In this document: one piece after another, positions 8,724 through 17,812 of the stretch
Layout: each line of letters begins with the position of its first letter
How positions within the stretch are numbered: the stretch's first letter is position 1
Source of the DNA: Rhodospirillaceae bacterium TMED23
Lineage (GTDB): Bacteria > Pseudomonadota > Alphaproteobacteria > Rhodospirillales > UBA2165
Direction of reading: 5' to 3'
Length of the DNA: 52,974 nucleotides
Assembly (NCBI GenBank): GCA_002168115.1
Contig: NHCC01000012.1
Span: forward strand, 204,755-257,728
Program-made: the position numbers and the translations under genes
Notes under the pieces: model-generated
Told to the model about the DNA's origin: nothing
The model's input: the letters and a program-made list of their open reading frames with translations, nothing else
Databases searched by the model: none

Positions 8724-9587
8724 TCACTGGGGCAAATGATCATGTTTTTCATTCTCGCTTTTTTCAATCGCTTCTTCTATAACTTGTTCACGATATCCAC
8801 ATTCCATGCAGTTCATATTACCATTGCGCCTTATTATTTCCCTTATTCTTCGTTCAAGAGAATTGACAACCTCTCGATAAGCATTGATTGGTTTTGCGAT
8901 TATATAGTCAATATCAATTGGTCCCTCTCGTTTTACTTTAATTTCTTCGTGAATCATAGAAATATAGGACCCTCCATATAAAAAGTATGGAAAAATAATA
9001 GCGCGCTTATATCCGATCAAGGACACTCTTCTTAAGCTACTTCTGAGATTAGGGGATGCATCCTCCAAATAACAGGCCTCTCCCCACGCAAAGCCCATTC
9101 CTTCCCATATCATACGACACATTTTATACGCATTTGCATTTATTCTAGCCTCATCAGAGCCCTTACCAATTAAAATCAGGGTTGATTGATCACGAGACAC
9201 AGCGTTAATAGTTGTAGACTCAGCTTCTACAATGCTCTTTTCTGCCGCAAGAAGAATATCGCTATCTACTTCTGTTATACTAGCTAATTCAATCTTTATA
9301 TTGTTTGGGTTATAATTAACAAAGAAAGAGCCAATAATTTCTTCAATTTTTTCTTTTTTTGAAGCAGACATAACAAGCATTACCGGTAAAATAATTATGT
9401 GCTCCAAGCCAAGCTTCAATAAATGATTAGTTCCAGTTTGAATATTATTATCTAATGACTCCAACCATGATAAATGGGTATGGAACTCTGGCATACGTAA
9501 ACTAAGATCGAGTTTTAGGGTCGTCAAGGTCGACAATTCGTCACCATCTAGATCTCTATTTCCGCACAATAAAATACCTATTTTCAT
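8724..9587 (-). CDS. CbiX/SirB-family cobaltochelatase-like protein with both family histidines apparently lost
   Basis: 287 residues from the ATG at 9587 (the ORF track uses a TTG four codons earlier). Both halves have the CbiX fold pattern: LILIGKGSDEARINAN, MIWEGMGFAWGEA and IIFPYFLYGG in the second half. The C-terminus has NMNCMECGYREQV, resembling the Fe-S cysteine motif of long CbiX, then a short HDH tail. Odd points: the first-half HGSRD motif reads CGNRD (around residues 8-12), and the second family histidine, usually in a GH..K motif, falls at SASKK (about 74-78). Without these residues it may not insert cobalt and could act as a carrier or scaffold. It heads the cobH-cobL-cobI-cbiG/cobJ-cobM operon. 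The alignment is from memory. Confidence 0.8.
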   Translation of the reverse strand: MKIGILLCGNRDLDGDELSTLTTLKLDLSLRMPEFHTHLSWLESLDNNIQTGTNHLLKLGLEHIIILPVMLVMSASKKEKIEEIIGSFFVNYNPNNIKIELASITEVDSDILLAAEKSIVEAESTTINAVSRDQSTLILIGKGSDEARINANAYKMCRMIWEGMGFAWGEACYLEDASPNLRSSLRRVSLIGYKRAIIFPYFLYGGSYISMIHEEIKVKREGPIDIDYIIAKPINAYREVVNSLERRIREIIRRNGNMNCMECGYREQVIEEAIEKSENEKHDHLPQ

Positions 9588-9752
9588 TTGTTTGTTCAAC
9601 TTTACTAATTACGATAAATATAACTATGAAAGCAAAATTTATTTTAGTAAATTAGTTATCAATAAAATTACAGTGTGCCAAGAGTTCGAGTAATATAGAG
9701 CGTTAAACTATAGAATTGACCATATTATGCAAGGCTGGTAATACCCTTTGTT

Positions 9753-10745
9753 ATGCTGGAACCATGTATCTTTTTTATATTACTCCTTGCTATTTTAATA
9801 GATGCTATTGTTGGTGATCCAGATTTTATATATCTGCGATTAAAGCACCCAGTTCAACTTATGGGATTGATGATAAGCTATCTAGATGAAAATCTTAACA
9901 AACAAAATCAAAATAGCTTTTATCAACGTATTAGCGGCATAATTTTAATAATTTTCTTATTAATTTTAAGTGCGCTTTTTGGATTAGTTCTAAAACATAT
10001 TTTTAATCTGATTCCTCATGGATGGATTTTGGAGGCTTTTATTATTTCAACAATGATAGCGGCTAAAAGTTTATATCAACACGTAAAATCTGTTCAAAAT
10101 AGCCTTCAGACTAGCACTCTCGATGAAGCACGCTTAGAAGTTTCAAAAATTGTTGGGCGTAATACCAAGGACTTGAACAATCATGGGGTCGCTCGATCGG
10201 CCATTGAGTCTTTGTCAGAAAATTTCTCAGATGGTATTATAGCTCCAATATTCTGGACAGTTATCTTTGGGTTACCCGGAATACTAGCCTACAAAATGTT
10301 AAATACAGCAGATAGCATGATAGGTCATAAAAACCATAAATATATTTATTTTGGATGGGCGTCAGCTCGACTTGATGATATCGCTAATTTTATACCCGCC
10401 CGAATTTCTGCCTTATTATTTTGTATAGTTGCGAGCCTCAGTGGAAGAGCAGCCTTTATCAGGTCTTTCAAAGCCGTACATAGAGATGCAAAGAAGTTAG
10501 ACTCAATAAATTCAGGCTACCCAGAGGCTGCCATGGCAGGCGCATTAAACCTTATTTTGGCAGGGCCACGCCTTTATAGTGGAGAGGATTTTAAAGGAAA
10601 ATGGATAGGAGACTCGGTCAAAGGAAGTACTTCTAATGCAACACATAAGGAGATAGGAAAAGCTCTATCACTTTATATAAAAGCTTGTATACTATCTTTC
10701 TTTTTAGTCACTTTGATTACCCTATTTTTCATAGACAGATGTTAA
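9753..10745 (+). CDS. cbiB: Adenosylcobinamide-phosphate synthase (membrane)
   Basis: 330 residues with several hydrophobic segments. It joins aminopropanol phosphate to adenosylcobyric acid at the inner membrane; alphaproteobacteria often call it CobD. Family signatures are LIDAIVGDPDFIYLRLKHPVQLMG near the start, IVGRNTKDLNNHGVARSAIESLSENFSDGIIAPIFW in the middle and NTADSMIGHKN after it. The GYPEAAMAGAL segment near 250 is also typical. Divergent from the cbiX-like gene across about 165 AT-rich bases with no recognised riboswitch. The aminopropanol donor enzyme (threonine-phosphate decarboxylase) is not in the window. Confidence 0.95.
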   Translation: MLEPCIFFILLLAILIDAIVGDPDFIYLRLKHPVQLMGLMISYLDENLNKQNQNSFYQRISGIILIIFLLILSALFGLVLKHIFNLIPHGWILEAFIISTMIAAKSLYQHVKSVQNSLQTSTLDEARLEVSKIVGRNTKDLNNHGVARSAIESLSENFSDGIIAPIFWTVIFGLPGILAYKMLNTADSMIGHKNHKYIYFGWASARLDDIANFIPARISALLFCIVASLSGRAAFIRSFKAVHRDAKKLDSINSGYPEAAMAGALNLILAGPRLYSGEDFKGKWIGDSVKGSTSNATHKEIGKALSLYIKACILSFFLVTLITLFFIDRC

Positions 10746-10815
10746 CAAATTAATCAAATTAAAATAATTGTATGGTCTATTTAAGGAATAAGGAACAATC
10801 TGAAGGATCAGAGAA

Positions 10816-11982
10816 TTGCCAGTATCGCTAAATCATTTAAAGCCTATCACCTCAAAATTAGCATCTATAGCAACGATACTGTTATCACTATCGACCCTTT
10901 TAATATGCACGGAGCCACAATCCCAAGAAAATAATCTAACAATTGGAATTGCTGATTTAGTTGTTAACAAAGTCTTTGGAAATTCTCTATCTTCAAGAAT
11001 TGAAAATGGACAAAACATATTAGCCAATCAGAGAATTAGAACGGGAAGAGACAGTGCGACAAGTATAAGCTTAAAAGATGATTCAATAATTAAAATTGGC
11101 GAGATAGCAGATGTATACATGGATAATATTGTTTTTGATAGAACGGGATCTTCGTTAAATGGCTCTATGGAGATGGTGACTGGTCTCCTGAGATTTACTT
11201 CGGGTAAAATTCATAGAATGAATTTGAAAATACAGACGGGAAACTTAACAATTGGAATTCGAGGAACCCAATTTGATTTACTAGCGAACCGCAGCAAGAC
11301 AGAAATAAAAGTTACCCAAGGCCAGGTTCAAGTTTCCAAGGGGGGCCTAAAAACATTGGTATCAGAAGGTCAGATCTATTTAGCCGATGAAAATACCAGT
11401 TCAGGACTCAGAAAAAAAATCTCAAAAGAGCTCAAGCAAGCGATCTTAAAGCTTGAAAGTCTGACAGGAAATAAATTAATTAGCAAAAATGACATAAATA
11501 ATCGTGAAGAAGAAAAGAAAATTTCATCAAATAATCAAAACCTACTAAAAATTTACACAACAAAAGGCCTAATCACCATAAGAATGTTACCAAGTCTAGC
11601 AGAGAGACATGTTACACGTATTAAGGAACTTGTGACTCAAAAATTCTACGATAACCTGATTTTCCATAGTGTACGAAAAGGTTTTGCCGTGGAAACAGGC
11701 GACCCGACAGGTACTGGAAGTGGTGGGTCCGGCAAAAAGCTATTGGCAGAAATCTCTAAAACGCCATTCGAGCGGGGGACAGTTGCAATGAAAAGAAATA
11801 GAAACAACCCCAATAGCGGCGATAGTCAGTTTTTCATTACATTAAGACGGGCACCCCATTTAGATGGTAAATATACTATTTGGGGAAAAGTTATAGGGGG
11901 AATGGGGTTATTAGAGGAGTTTCAGGCGGGTAATCCACCAATAAATCCCGAAAGAATTATAAATATTAAAATAGCTGACTAA
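10816..11982 (+). CDS. Exported FecR-domain and cyclophilin-type peptidyl-prolyl isomerase fusion
   Basis: 388 residues from a TTG preceded by AGGATCAG; an in-frame stop lies four codons upstream and no nearby ATG exists. Residues about 14-36 form a signal-like hydrophobic stretch, so it probably acts in the periplasm. Residues 65-175 look like a FecR domain (ILANQRIRTGRDSA, LTIGIRGTQFDLL, VTQGQVQV). A charged linker (195-242) leads to a cyclophilin domain from 244 to the end (GDPTGTGSGG, GDSQFFITL, LDGKYTIWGKV). The catalytic arginine of the FHR motif is serine here (Ser285), and the glutamine of QGGD is Glu293, so isomerase activity is doubtful. It sits 70 bases after cbiB and ends 9 bases from convergent cobQ. 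I do not know of this fusion in a B12 locus. Confidence 0.8.
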   Translation: MPVSLNHLKPITSKLASIATILLSLSTLLICTEPQSQENNLTIGIADLVVNKVFGNSLSSRIENGQNILANQRIRTGRDSATSISLKDDSIIKIGEIADVYMDNIVFDRTGSSLNGSMEMVTGLLRFTSGKIHRMNLKIQTGNLTIGIRGTQFDLLANRSKTEIKVTQGQVQVSKGGLKTLVSEGQIYLADENTSSGLRKKISKELKQAILKLESLTGNKLISKNDINNREEEKKISSNNQNLLKIYTTKGLITIRMLPSLAERHVTRIKELVTQKFYDNLIFHSVRKGFAVETGDPTGTGSGGSGKKLLAEISKTPFERGTVAMKRNRNNPNSGDSQFFITLRRAPHLDGKYTIWGKVIGGMGLLEEFQAGNPPINPERIINIKIAD

Positions 11983-11991
11983 TGCGGACAG

Positions 11992-13449
11992 TTAATCTAC
12001 AAGAGCCAATAAACCTTCTATATCCAGATTATCCTGCAAAATATTTGCAATTGAGTCTAAAGCTGTCTCTGTTTGTTGATCATAATTAATTCCAGAACTT
12101 TCTCGATCTTTAATACTAAATAAAAATTTATTTCTGAATTTATCATTCTCAAATAATCCATGTAAATAACAACCCATAACTCTCCTATTATTAGAAACCG
12201 CACCAGAATTACGTTTATCAATTTTACAAAACGGTCTAACATCATCTGGTCCAGAGGTAACACCCAAATGCATCTCATATCCTGTAAACATACCAAAGCC
12301 CATGTTTGAATGTGCAATAACATTAGATAGAGACTTATCTCCTCCTATTTCTGTATCAACATCCAATACACCTAGTCCATTAATTGACATAAGATCGCTC
12401 TCAATTTTATTCGGATCGAGTATTTTTCTGCCTAGCATTTGATACCCTGCGCATAGTCCCAACACATGTCCACCCCTTCTAATATGGGCACTTATATCTA
12501 CATCCCATCCTTGTTTTCTGAAATCTGCCAGATCTGGTATAGTTGTTTTGGATCCGGGTAAGATGATTAAATCGGCATCGCCAGGAAGTGGATTGCCCCG
12601 GTTTATAAATTGTAAATCAACATCTGGCTCAGCCAACAATGGGTCAAAATCATCAAAGTTAGAGATATGCGCTAGACGAGGGATAATTATTTTTATGTGC
12701 GACGGTCGAAGTGGTAAAATTGTATTATCAAGTGTATGTGCATCTTCTTGGGGTAATTTAATGGCTTCCTCCATAAATGGGAGTATACCGTAACAATGTA
12801 AACCTGTTTTATCGAAAATTAATTCAATAGCTTCCTTGAATAAACTTACATCGCCGCGAAACTTATTGATTATATAACCAGCAACCAAGTTTCTCTCTTC
12901 TTTAGGCAATAGTTCCCAAGTCCCCACAATACTTGCGATCACGCCACCACGATCAATATCTGCTACTAAAATAACTGGTGTTTGAGTTGCGACGGCATAA
13001 CCCATATTCGCTATATCATTATCTCTTAAGTTTACTTCCGCTGCGCTGCCAGCGCCCTCAACAATAATTAAATCAGTGCCAACCTCAAGTCGCTTAACAG
13101 CATCTATAACCAAGGGTAATAGTTGTATTTTTTTTTCTTGATATAATTTCGCTGGATAATTACCGTCTACTTTTCCCAAAATAATTAATTGTGCACCGAT
13201 TTCGGACTGGGGTTTAAGAAGTATAGGGTTCATATCAATACTTGGCGAAACCCGACACGCCTTAGCCTGCAAAGCCTGAGCTCTTCCTATCTCACCACCT
13301 TCTTTGGTAACCGCCGCATTATTAGACATATTTTGAGGTTTAAAGGGCTTAACCTTCAGACCTCTTGTAGTCATTAACCTACATATCCCCGCGACCACGA
13401 GGGATTTACCAACATCAGACCCTGTGCCTTGAAACATAATCGAGCGCAT
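11992..13449 (-). CDS. cobQ: Cobyric acid synthase (glutamine-hydrolysing)
   Basis: 485 residues, usual CobQ/CbiP length. The N-terminus MFQGTGSDVGKSLVVAG is the dethiobiotin-synthetase-like ATPase loop, NPILLKP and EGAGSAAEVNLR follow, and the C-terminal half has the type 1 glutamine amidotransferase nucleophile in VLGLCAGYQMLG with a late histidine in GCYLHGLFEND. It amidates side chains b, d, e and g of adenosylcobyrinic acid a,c-diamide. Last gene of the seven-gene minus-strand operon beginning with cobS; three bases separate it from cobO. It ends nine bases from the convergent FecR-cyclophilin gene. Confidence 0.97.
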   Translation of the reverse strand: MRSIMFQGTGSDVGKSLVVAGICRLMTTRGLKVKPFKPQNMSNNAAVTKEGGEIGRAQALQAKACRVSPSIDMNPILLKPQSEIGAQLIILGKVDGNYPAKLYQEKKIQLLPLVIDAVKRLEVGTDLIIVEGAGSAAEVNLRDNDIANMGYAVATQTPVILVADIDRGGVIASIVGTWELLPKEERNLVAGYIINKFRGDVSLFKEAIELIFDKTGLHCYGILPFMEEAIKLPQEDAHTLDNTILPLRPSHIKIIIPRLAHISNFDDFDPLLAEPDVDLQFINRGNPLPGDADLIILPGSKTTIPDLADFRKQGWDVDISAHIRRGGHVLGLCAGYQMLGRKILDPNKIESDLMSINGLGVLDVDTEIGGDKSLSNVIAHSNMGFGMFTGYEMHLGVTSGPDDVRPFCKIDKRNSGAVSNNRRVMGCYLHGLFENDKFRNKFLFSIKDRESSGINYDQQTETALDSIANILQDNLDIEGLLALVD

Positions 13450-13452
13450 TAG

Positions 13453-14073
13453 TTAAAACTCAATGCCAGCTTGGGCTTTATAACCAGCTCTAAAATGATG
13501 CTTAATTTCTGTCATCTCAGTAACCAGGTCAGCAATATCAATTAGCTCGCGTTTTGCGTTTCGGCCTGTACAAATTATCGTTTTATCCAGTGGTTTCCCT
13601 CGCAAATAATTTACCACATCTCCAATATTTAAATAATCATTCCTCAGTACAATATTAATCTCATCGAGTAATACTATCGCAATCTTGGGGTCTTCAATCA
13701 TTTGCTTAGCCATTAACCATGCCTTATTAGCGGCTTCAATATCTCGCGCCCGGTCCTGAGTCTCCCAGGTAAATCCATCTCCCATTGCCGTAATTGTTAC
13801 TAGATCGGGGAAAGCTTCAAGCACCGCTTTTTCTCCCGTTTCCCATTTACCTTTAACAAACTGAACAATACCTACCTTTTTTTTATGACCGATGCATCGC
13901 GCCACCATCCCGATTGCTGCCGTTGTTTTTCCTTTTCCCTTCCCAGTGTGAACAATCAGTAACCCACCCTCTTTCGTTTTCGTCGCGAGCAATTTATCCT
14001 TGGCTGCTTTATGTTTTCGGCGTTTCTCATTTGCTCTCTGATTCTTTTCCTCTTCGGACAATACTTCGTTCAT
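13453..14073 (-). CDS. cobO: Cob(I)yrinic acid a,c-diamide adenosyltransferase, CobA/CobO/BtuR family
   Basis: 206 residues. The P-loop HTGKGKGKTTAAIGMVARCIG and VQFVKGKWETGE, then LLDEINIVLR and ICTGRNAKRELIDIADLVTEM, are standard for this ATP:corrinoid adenosyltransferase. It adds the 5'-deoxyadenosyl group to the reduced cobalt. The N-terminal 30 residues are a charged, probably helical extension (EEEKNQRANEKRRKHKAAK), as is common in alphaproteobacterial CobO. The ATG overlaps the cobN stop by four bases (ATGA). Confidence 0.96.
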   Translation of the reverse strand: MNEVLSEEEKNQRANEKRRKHKAAKDKLLATKTKEGGLLIVHTGKGKGKTTAAIGMVARCIGHKKKVGIVQFVKGKWETGEKAVLEAFPDLVTITAMGDGFTWETQDRARDIEAANKAWLMAKQMIEDPKIAIVLLDEINIVLRNDYLNIGDVVNYLRGKPLDKTIICTGRNAKRELIDIADLVTEMTEIKHHFRAGYKAQAGIEF

Positions 14074-17000
14074 GAATGACCCTCCTCTGATAACCCTTGC
14101 AACTGATTGAGCAAGCTCCTAACACCGTTCGAATGGGGGTGCCAAACCCCTCTGTCTATCGCCTCGCAAAATCTAGAAGTAATTTCTTGAAGTGCTGGAG
14201 CATTATTTTCACTTATAAACTTCCGTACCTTTTCATCTTTGATATACGATTCAAATAATTGGTCAAAATGATAGTCTTCAACAACGTTAGCAGTAACAGC
14301 GAACGCAAATAGATAATCAACTGTAGCCGCAATCTCAAAAGCACCTTTATAACCATGACGCATAATGCCATTAATCCATTTAGGATTAGAAGCTCGGCCT
14401 CGAACAACACGGCTAATTTCTTCCGAAAGTGTATAAACCCTTGGAGTGTTTGGACGTGAATGATCATTATGATATATTTCTGGTTGGTTATCTGAATATT
14501 CCCTAACAGCGGCTGCAATCCCACCCTCAAATTGATAATAGTCATCACTATCTAATATATCATGCTCACGATTATCTTGGTTATGAATAATCAAATTTAT
14601 ACCTTTTAACCTCGCTTTAAATAGCTCTTTTTGGCTCTCACCATTTGCTCCATCCCCATATGCATAGCCACCCCAAGCAACGTATGCTGTAGCCAAATCG
14701 AGATCAGACTCCCAGCACCCTTCATCAATAAGAGACTGTAATCCTGCGCCATACGCCATCGGTTTTGATCCAAAAATTCTAAATCCAGCGCGACGCTTTG
14801 CCTCATTTCTATCAGAACCCAATAAACAAAACTGCTCTATATCCTTATTCACTTGAGCCGCCAAAGGATTATCATATTCTGATTCGTTCTCAGAGCTCAC
14901 AGCCCTTACAGCTGAGTCTAAAAGATCAATCTGGGCTGGAAACGAATCACGAAAAAAACCAGATATTCTAAATACTACGTCAACACGAGGGCGACCGAGA
15001 ACCTTTATTGGCAACACTTCAATTCCTGTTACCCGATTAGCCTGATCCCAAACGGGCTGAACCCCCATAAGGGCTAAGGCCTGTGATACATCATCTCCCC
15101 CGGTCCTCATATTAGCTGTTCCCCAAGCACTAATAGCTAAACGTTTTGGATATTCGCCATGGTCTTGAAAATATCTTTCTATCAACAAACTTGCAGATTT
15201 CCATCCAAGTTTCCAAGCTGTTGGCGTAGGTACGGCTCGAATATCTAGAGAATAGAAGTTCCTACCAGTGGGCAACACATCTAATCGACCACGAGTTGGG
15301 GCTCCACTGCTTCCAGGTAACACAAATAAACCCGATAGACCTCTCATTAATCCATCGAGTTCAAGTCTACCACAATTTCTTATAATTGGTTGAAGTTCAG
15401 TTCGTATATAATTCAACACCTGATTAGCATTATTCCAATTGGGAGACGGTTTAATATCTCCCTTAACTAAGCTTTGCGCTAAATATTCTAATCGTTCAAC
15501 AGTGTCGCCATTCGTGCGCCATAAATCTTCAAGCACGTCTAACTCCCTTGGTCTTGGGCCTGACCAAGTTTCACCCATATTACAATCGAGGGGGTTAAAA
15601 CCTTCGAAGTCAAAATCTTTTGCTAGTGCGCAAATTAGAGATGCGTCTTTGTCTATACCAGTGTTTCGTTCAAGCCTAGTAAGTGCAACCAATAGGTCCA
15701 CCTCTTGAAAACCAGTTGGAGATAGTCCCAAAACATGGAGACCATCTCTAATCTGAAGTTCTTTAAGTTCGCAAAGGTAATTATCTATTTGTGTCAAAGC
15801 TATGTTTTCATCAATTGAAAAATTAGTGCCAAGGTCTTTATCTAGACTAATATTCTGACTGAGTTCAATAATTTCTTTTGCTAGAAATCCCAATCTTCTG
15901 GGATCGACACCAGCAGCTTGGTAATATTCATCTACAAGTTGCTCCAAATCACGCAAAGGTCCATAATTTTCAGCCCGAGTTAATGGCGGCGTTAAATGAT
16001 CTATAATTACCGCGGAAGAACGACGTTTAGCTTGAGTACCCTCTCCAGGATCATTCACAATGAAAGGATACATGTTTGGGGTCGGTCCCAAAACTAATTC
16101 TGGATAACACAAATCATCTAGCATAACAGATTTACCCGGAAGCCACTCTAAATTCCCATGCTTGCCAAAATGCACGATTGCATGAACATTATTAACAAAA
16201 CGAAGCCAAAAATAGAAAGCAATATAGCCATGAGGTGGAACCAAATCAGGATCGTGATAAGTTGAAACCGGATCGACATTATAGCCTCTCGCTGGCTGTA
16301 TACCCAAAATTATGTTACCAAATCTATGAATGGGTAGAACATAACTATCACCAACGACAAACGGATCTTCCTCAGGATTACCCCATTTTTCCATGATCTG
16401 AGTTTTAGAGGTCTCTGGGAGCCTCTTAAATTGCCTTTTATAATCAGCTAAGAGCAACCTCTCCCCTCCATTTCGATCTCCATTCGCATTAGTTGGACCG
16501 GTTAACAAATAATCCATAAGTTCTTTGCTACTGGTTGGCGCTTGATCACCAAGTTGATATCCATCTTCTCGCAATCTCGAGAAACTCTCGATAATACCAG
16601 CTGGCGTATCTAACCCCACACCATTACATAATCGACCATCTTTATTTGGATAGTTTGCAACTACGAAAGCTACTCTGCGTTTCCCAACATTTGTTTTGCG
16701 TAACCGAATCCACGATAAGGCTAATGAAGAAACAAATCTCACACGCGAGAGGACTGGCGAATGCTTAACGATAGAGATCTCCGTCAGAGGATCAAAGCGA
16801 TGAACTTTTTTAAAAGAAATTGCCCGAGTTATTAATCTACCATCAACTTCCGGCAAAGCTACATTCATAGTTAGATCTTTTGGAGTTAAGCCACGTGATC
16901 CAGACTTCCACTCATCAAAACTACCACCAGATAATACGGCTTGTAATATTGGACAATCCAAATATTTAAACGGGTTGTTTGGGGCATCATTACCAGGCGA

Positions 17001-17807
17001 AGATATGGCAAAAGCTGTGCAGTTTATAATGATATCAGGCTTATTACCTTGAACCAAAAATGTAATCATTTCCGCTGCATGTGGATCTTTAAGGCTTGTT
17101 AAAAAAATAGGTAATGGATTTATTTTTTTTTCTTGTAATTCTTTTACTAATAAATCGATTGGTAAAAGATCATTAGCTTGTACTAAAGATCGATAAAAAA
17201 TAACAGCTACGATGGGCTGACCTTTTATCCAGTGCTTAAATAGTTCTTCAACATAAATATGTGATAAGCTGGGCCAATAGATACCGGCGGATGCTATTGG
17301 CTTGGGCTCATTCCATAACCTCTTGTTACCTAATAGAGTACTGCAATAATTCAATAAACTTCGAAGGTTATCTGCACCACTATGTAAAAGATATTGCCAT
17401 ATTCGAAAATAGCTTTCTTTAGGAACCGTTGAAAGACGAGCCAACTCGGGGTCGGAGGTATCGTCACCCGGCACAATGATAAGCTTAATATCATTTGTCA
17501 GACAAACCTCGCGAATTTGTTCAACACCGTAGGACCAATACCCTACTCCGCCTAATAAACGAATAACAACTAACTTGGATCCTACGATAGTTTTCTCTAC
17601 ATAAAGATCAACTGACATGTTGTGGCTTAGTTGCATTAAATTAGCTAGCCTCAGAGACAACCCACACTCTTCATCATATTGCTCAGACACCAGGGATAAA
17701 TCACTTGAGGCAGAAGATAAAAACACAATGTCTCCTGGAGATTGACCTAGATCAACAGCTTCGCTGCCATCATTAACTTCTCCAGGCTTGGTAACAAGTA
17801 AATGCAT
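14070..17807 (-). CDS. cobN: Cobaltochelatase large subunit CobN
   Basis: 1245 residues, the CobN/magnesium-chelatase H-like size. The start MHLLVTKPGEVNDGSEAVDLGQSPGDIVFLS, the central HFGKHGNLEWLPGK and LGPTPNMYPFIVNDPGEGTQAKRR blocks and the later ISAWGTANMRTGGDD are family signatures. CobN binds hydrogenobyrinic acid a,c-diamide and inserts cobalt with its CobS and CobT ATPase partners. Those chelatase partners are not in this window; the cobS and cobT genes seen here are the unrelated ribazole enzymes. It is preceded by cobW (5-base gap), a usual partner, and overlaps cobO. No gap or frameshift is visible. Confidence 0.97.
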   Translation of the reverse strand: MHLLVTKPGEVNDGSEAVDLGQSPGDIVFLSSASSDLSLVSEQYDEECGLSLRLANLMQLSHNMSVDLYVEKTIVGSKLVVIRLLGGVGYWSYGVEQIREVCLTNDIKLIIVPGDDTSDPELARLSTVPKESYFRIWQYLLHSGADNLRSLLNYCSTLLGNKRLWNEPKPIASAGIYWPSLSHIYVEELFKHWIKGQPIVAVIFYRSLVQANDLLPIDLLVKELQEKKINPLPIFLTSLKDPHAAEMITFLVQGNKPDIIINCTAFAISSPGNDAPNNPFKYLDCPILQAVLSGGSFDEWKSGSRGLTPKDLTMNVALPEVDGRLITRAISFKKVHRFDPLTEISIVKHSPVLSRVRFVSSLALSWIRLRKTNVGKRRVAFVVANYPNKDGRLCNGVGLDTPAGIIESFSRLREDGYQLGDQAPTSSKELMDYLLTGPTNANGDRNGGERLLLADYKRQFKRLPETSKTQIMEKWGNPEEDPFVVGDSYVLPIHRFGNIILGIQPARGYNVDPVSTYHDPDLVPPHGYIAFYFWLRFVNNVHAIVHFGKHGNLEWLPGKSVMLDDLCYPELVLGPTPNMYPFIVNDPGEGTQAKRRSSAVIIDHLTPPLTRAENYGPLRDLEQLVDEYYQAAGVDPRRLGFLAKEIIELSQNISLDKDLGTNFSIDENIALTQIDNYLCELKELQIRDGLHVLGLSPTGFQEVDLLVALTRLERNTGIDKDASLICALAKDFDFEGFNPLDCNMGETWSGPRPRELDVLEDLWRTNGDTVERLEYLAQSLVKGDIKPSPNWNNANQVLNYIRTELQPIIRNCGRLELDGLMRGLSGLFVLPGSSGAPTRGRLDVLPTGRNFYSLDIRAVPTPTAWKLGWKSASLLIERYFQDHGEYPKRLAISAWGTANMRTGGDDVSQALALMGVQPVWDQANRVTGIEVLPIKVLGRPRVDVVFRISGFFRDSFPAQIDLLDSAVRAVSSENESEYDNPLAAQVNKDIEQFCLLGSDRNEAKRRAGFRIFGSKPMAYGAGLQSLIDEGCWESDLDLATAYVAWGGYAYGDGANGESQKELFKARLKGINLIIHNQDNREHDILDSDDYYQFEGGIAAAVREYSDNQPEIYHNDHSRPNTPRVYTLSEEISRVVRGRASNPKWINGIMRHGYKGAFEIAATVDYLFAFAVTANVVEDYHFDQLFESYIKDEKVRKFISENNAPALQEITSRFCEAIDRGVWHPHSNGVRSLLNQLQGLSEEGHS

Positions 17808-17812
17808 AATGA

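Noticed and set aside
9588-9752. Possible cobalamin riboswitch between the cbiX-like gene and cbiB
   Set aside because: No CCCGCAACTG core or GCCAG..ACC motif on either strand; only AT-rich promoter-like sequence.
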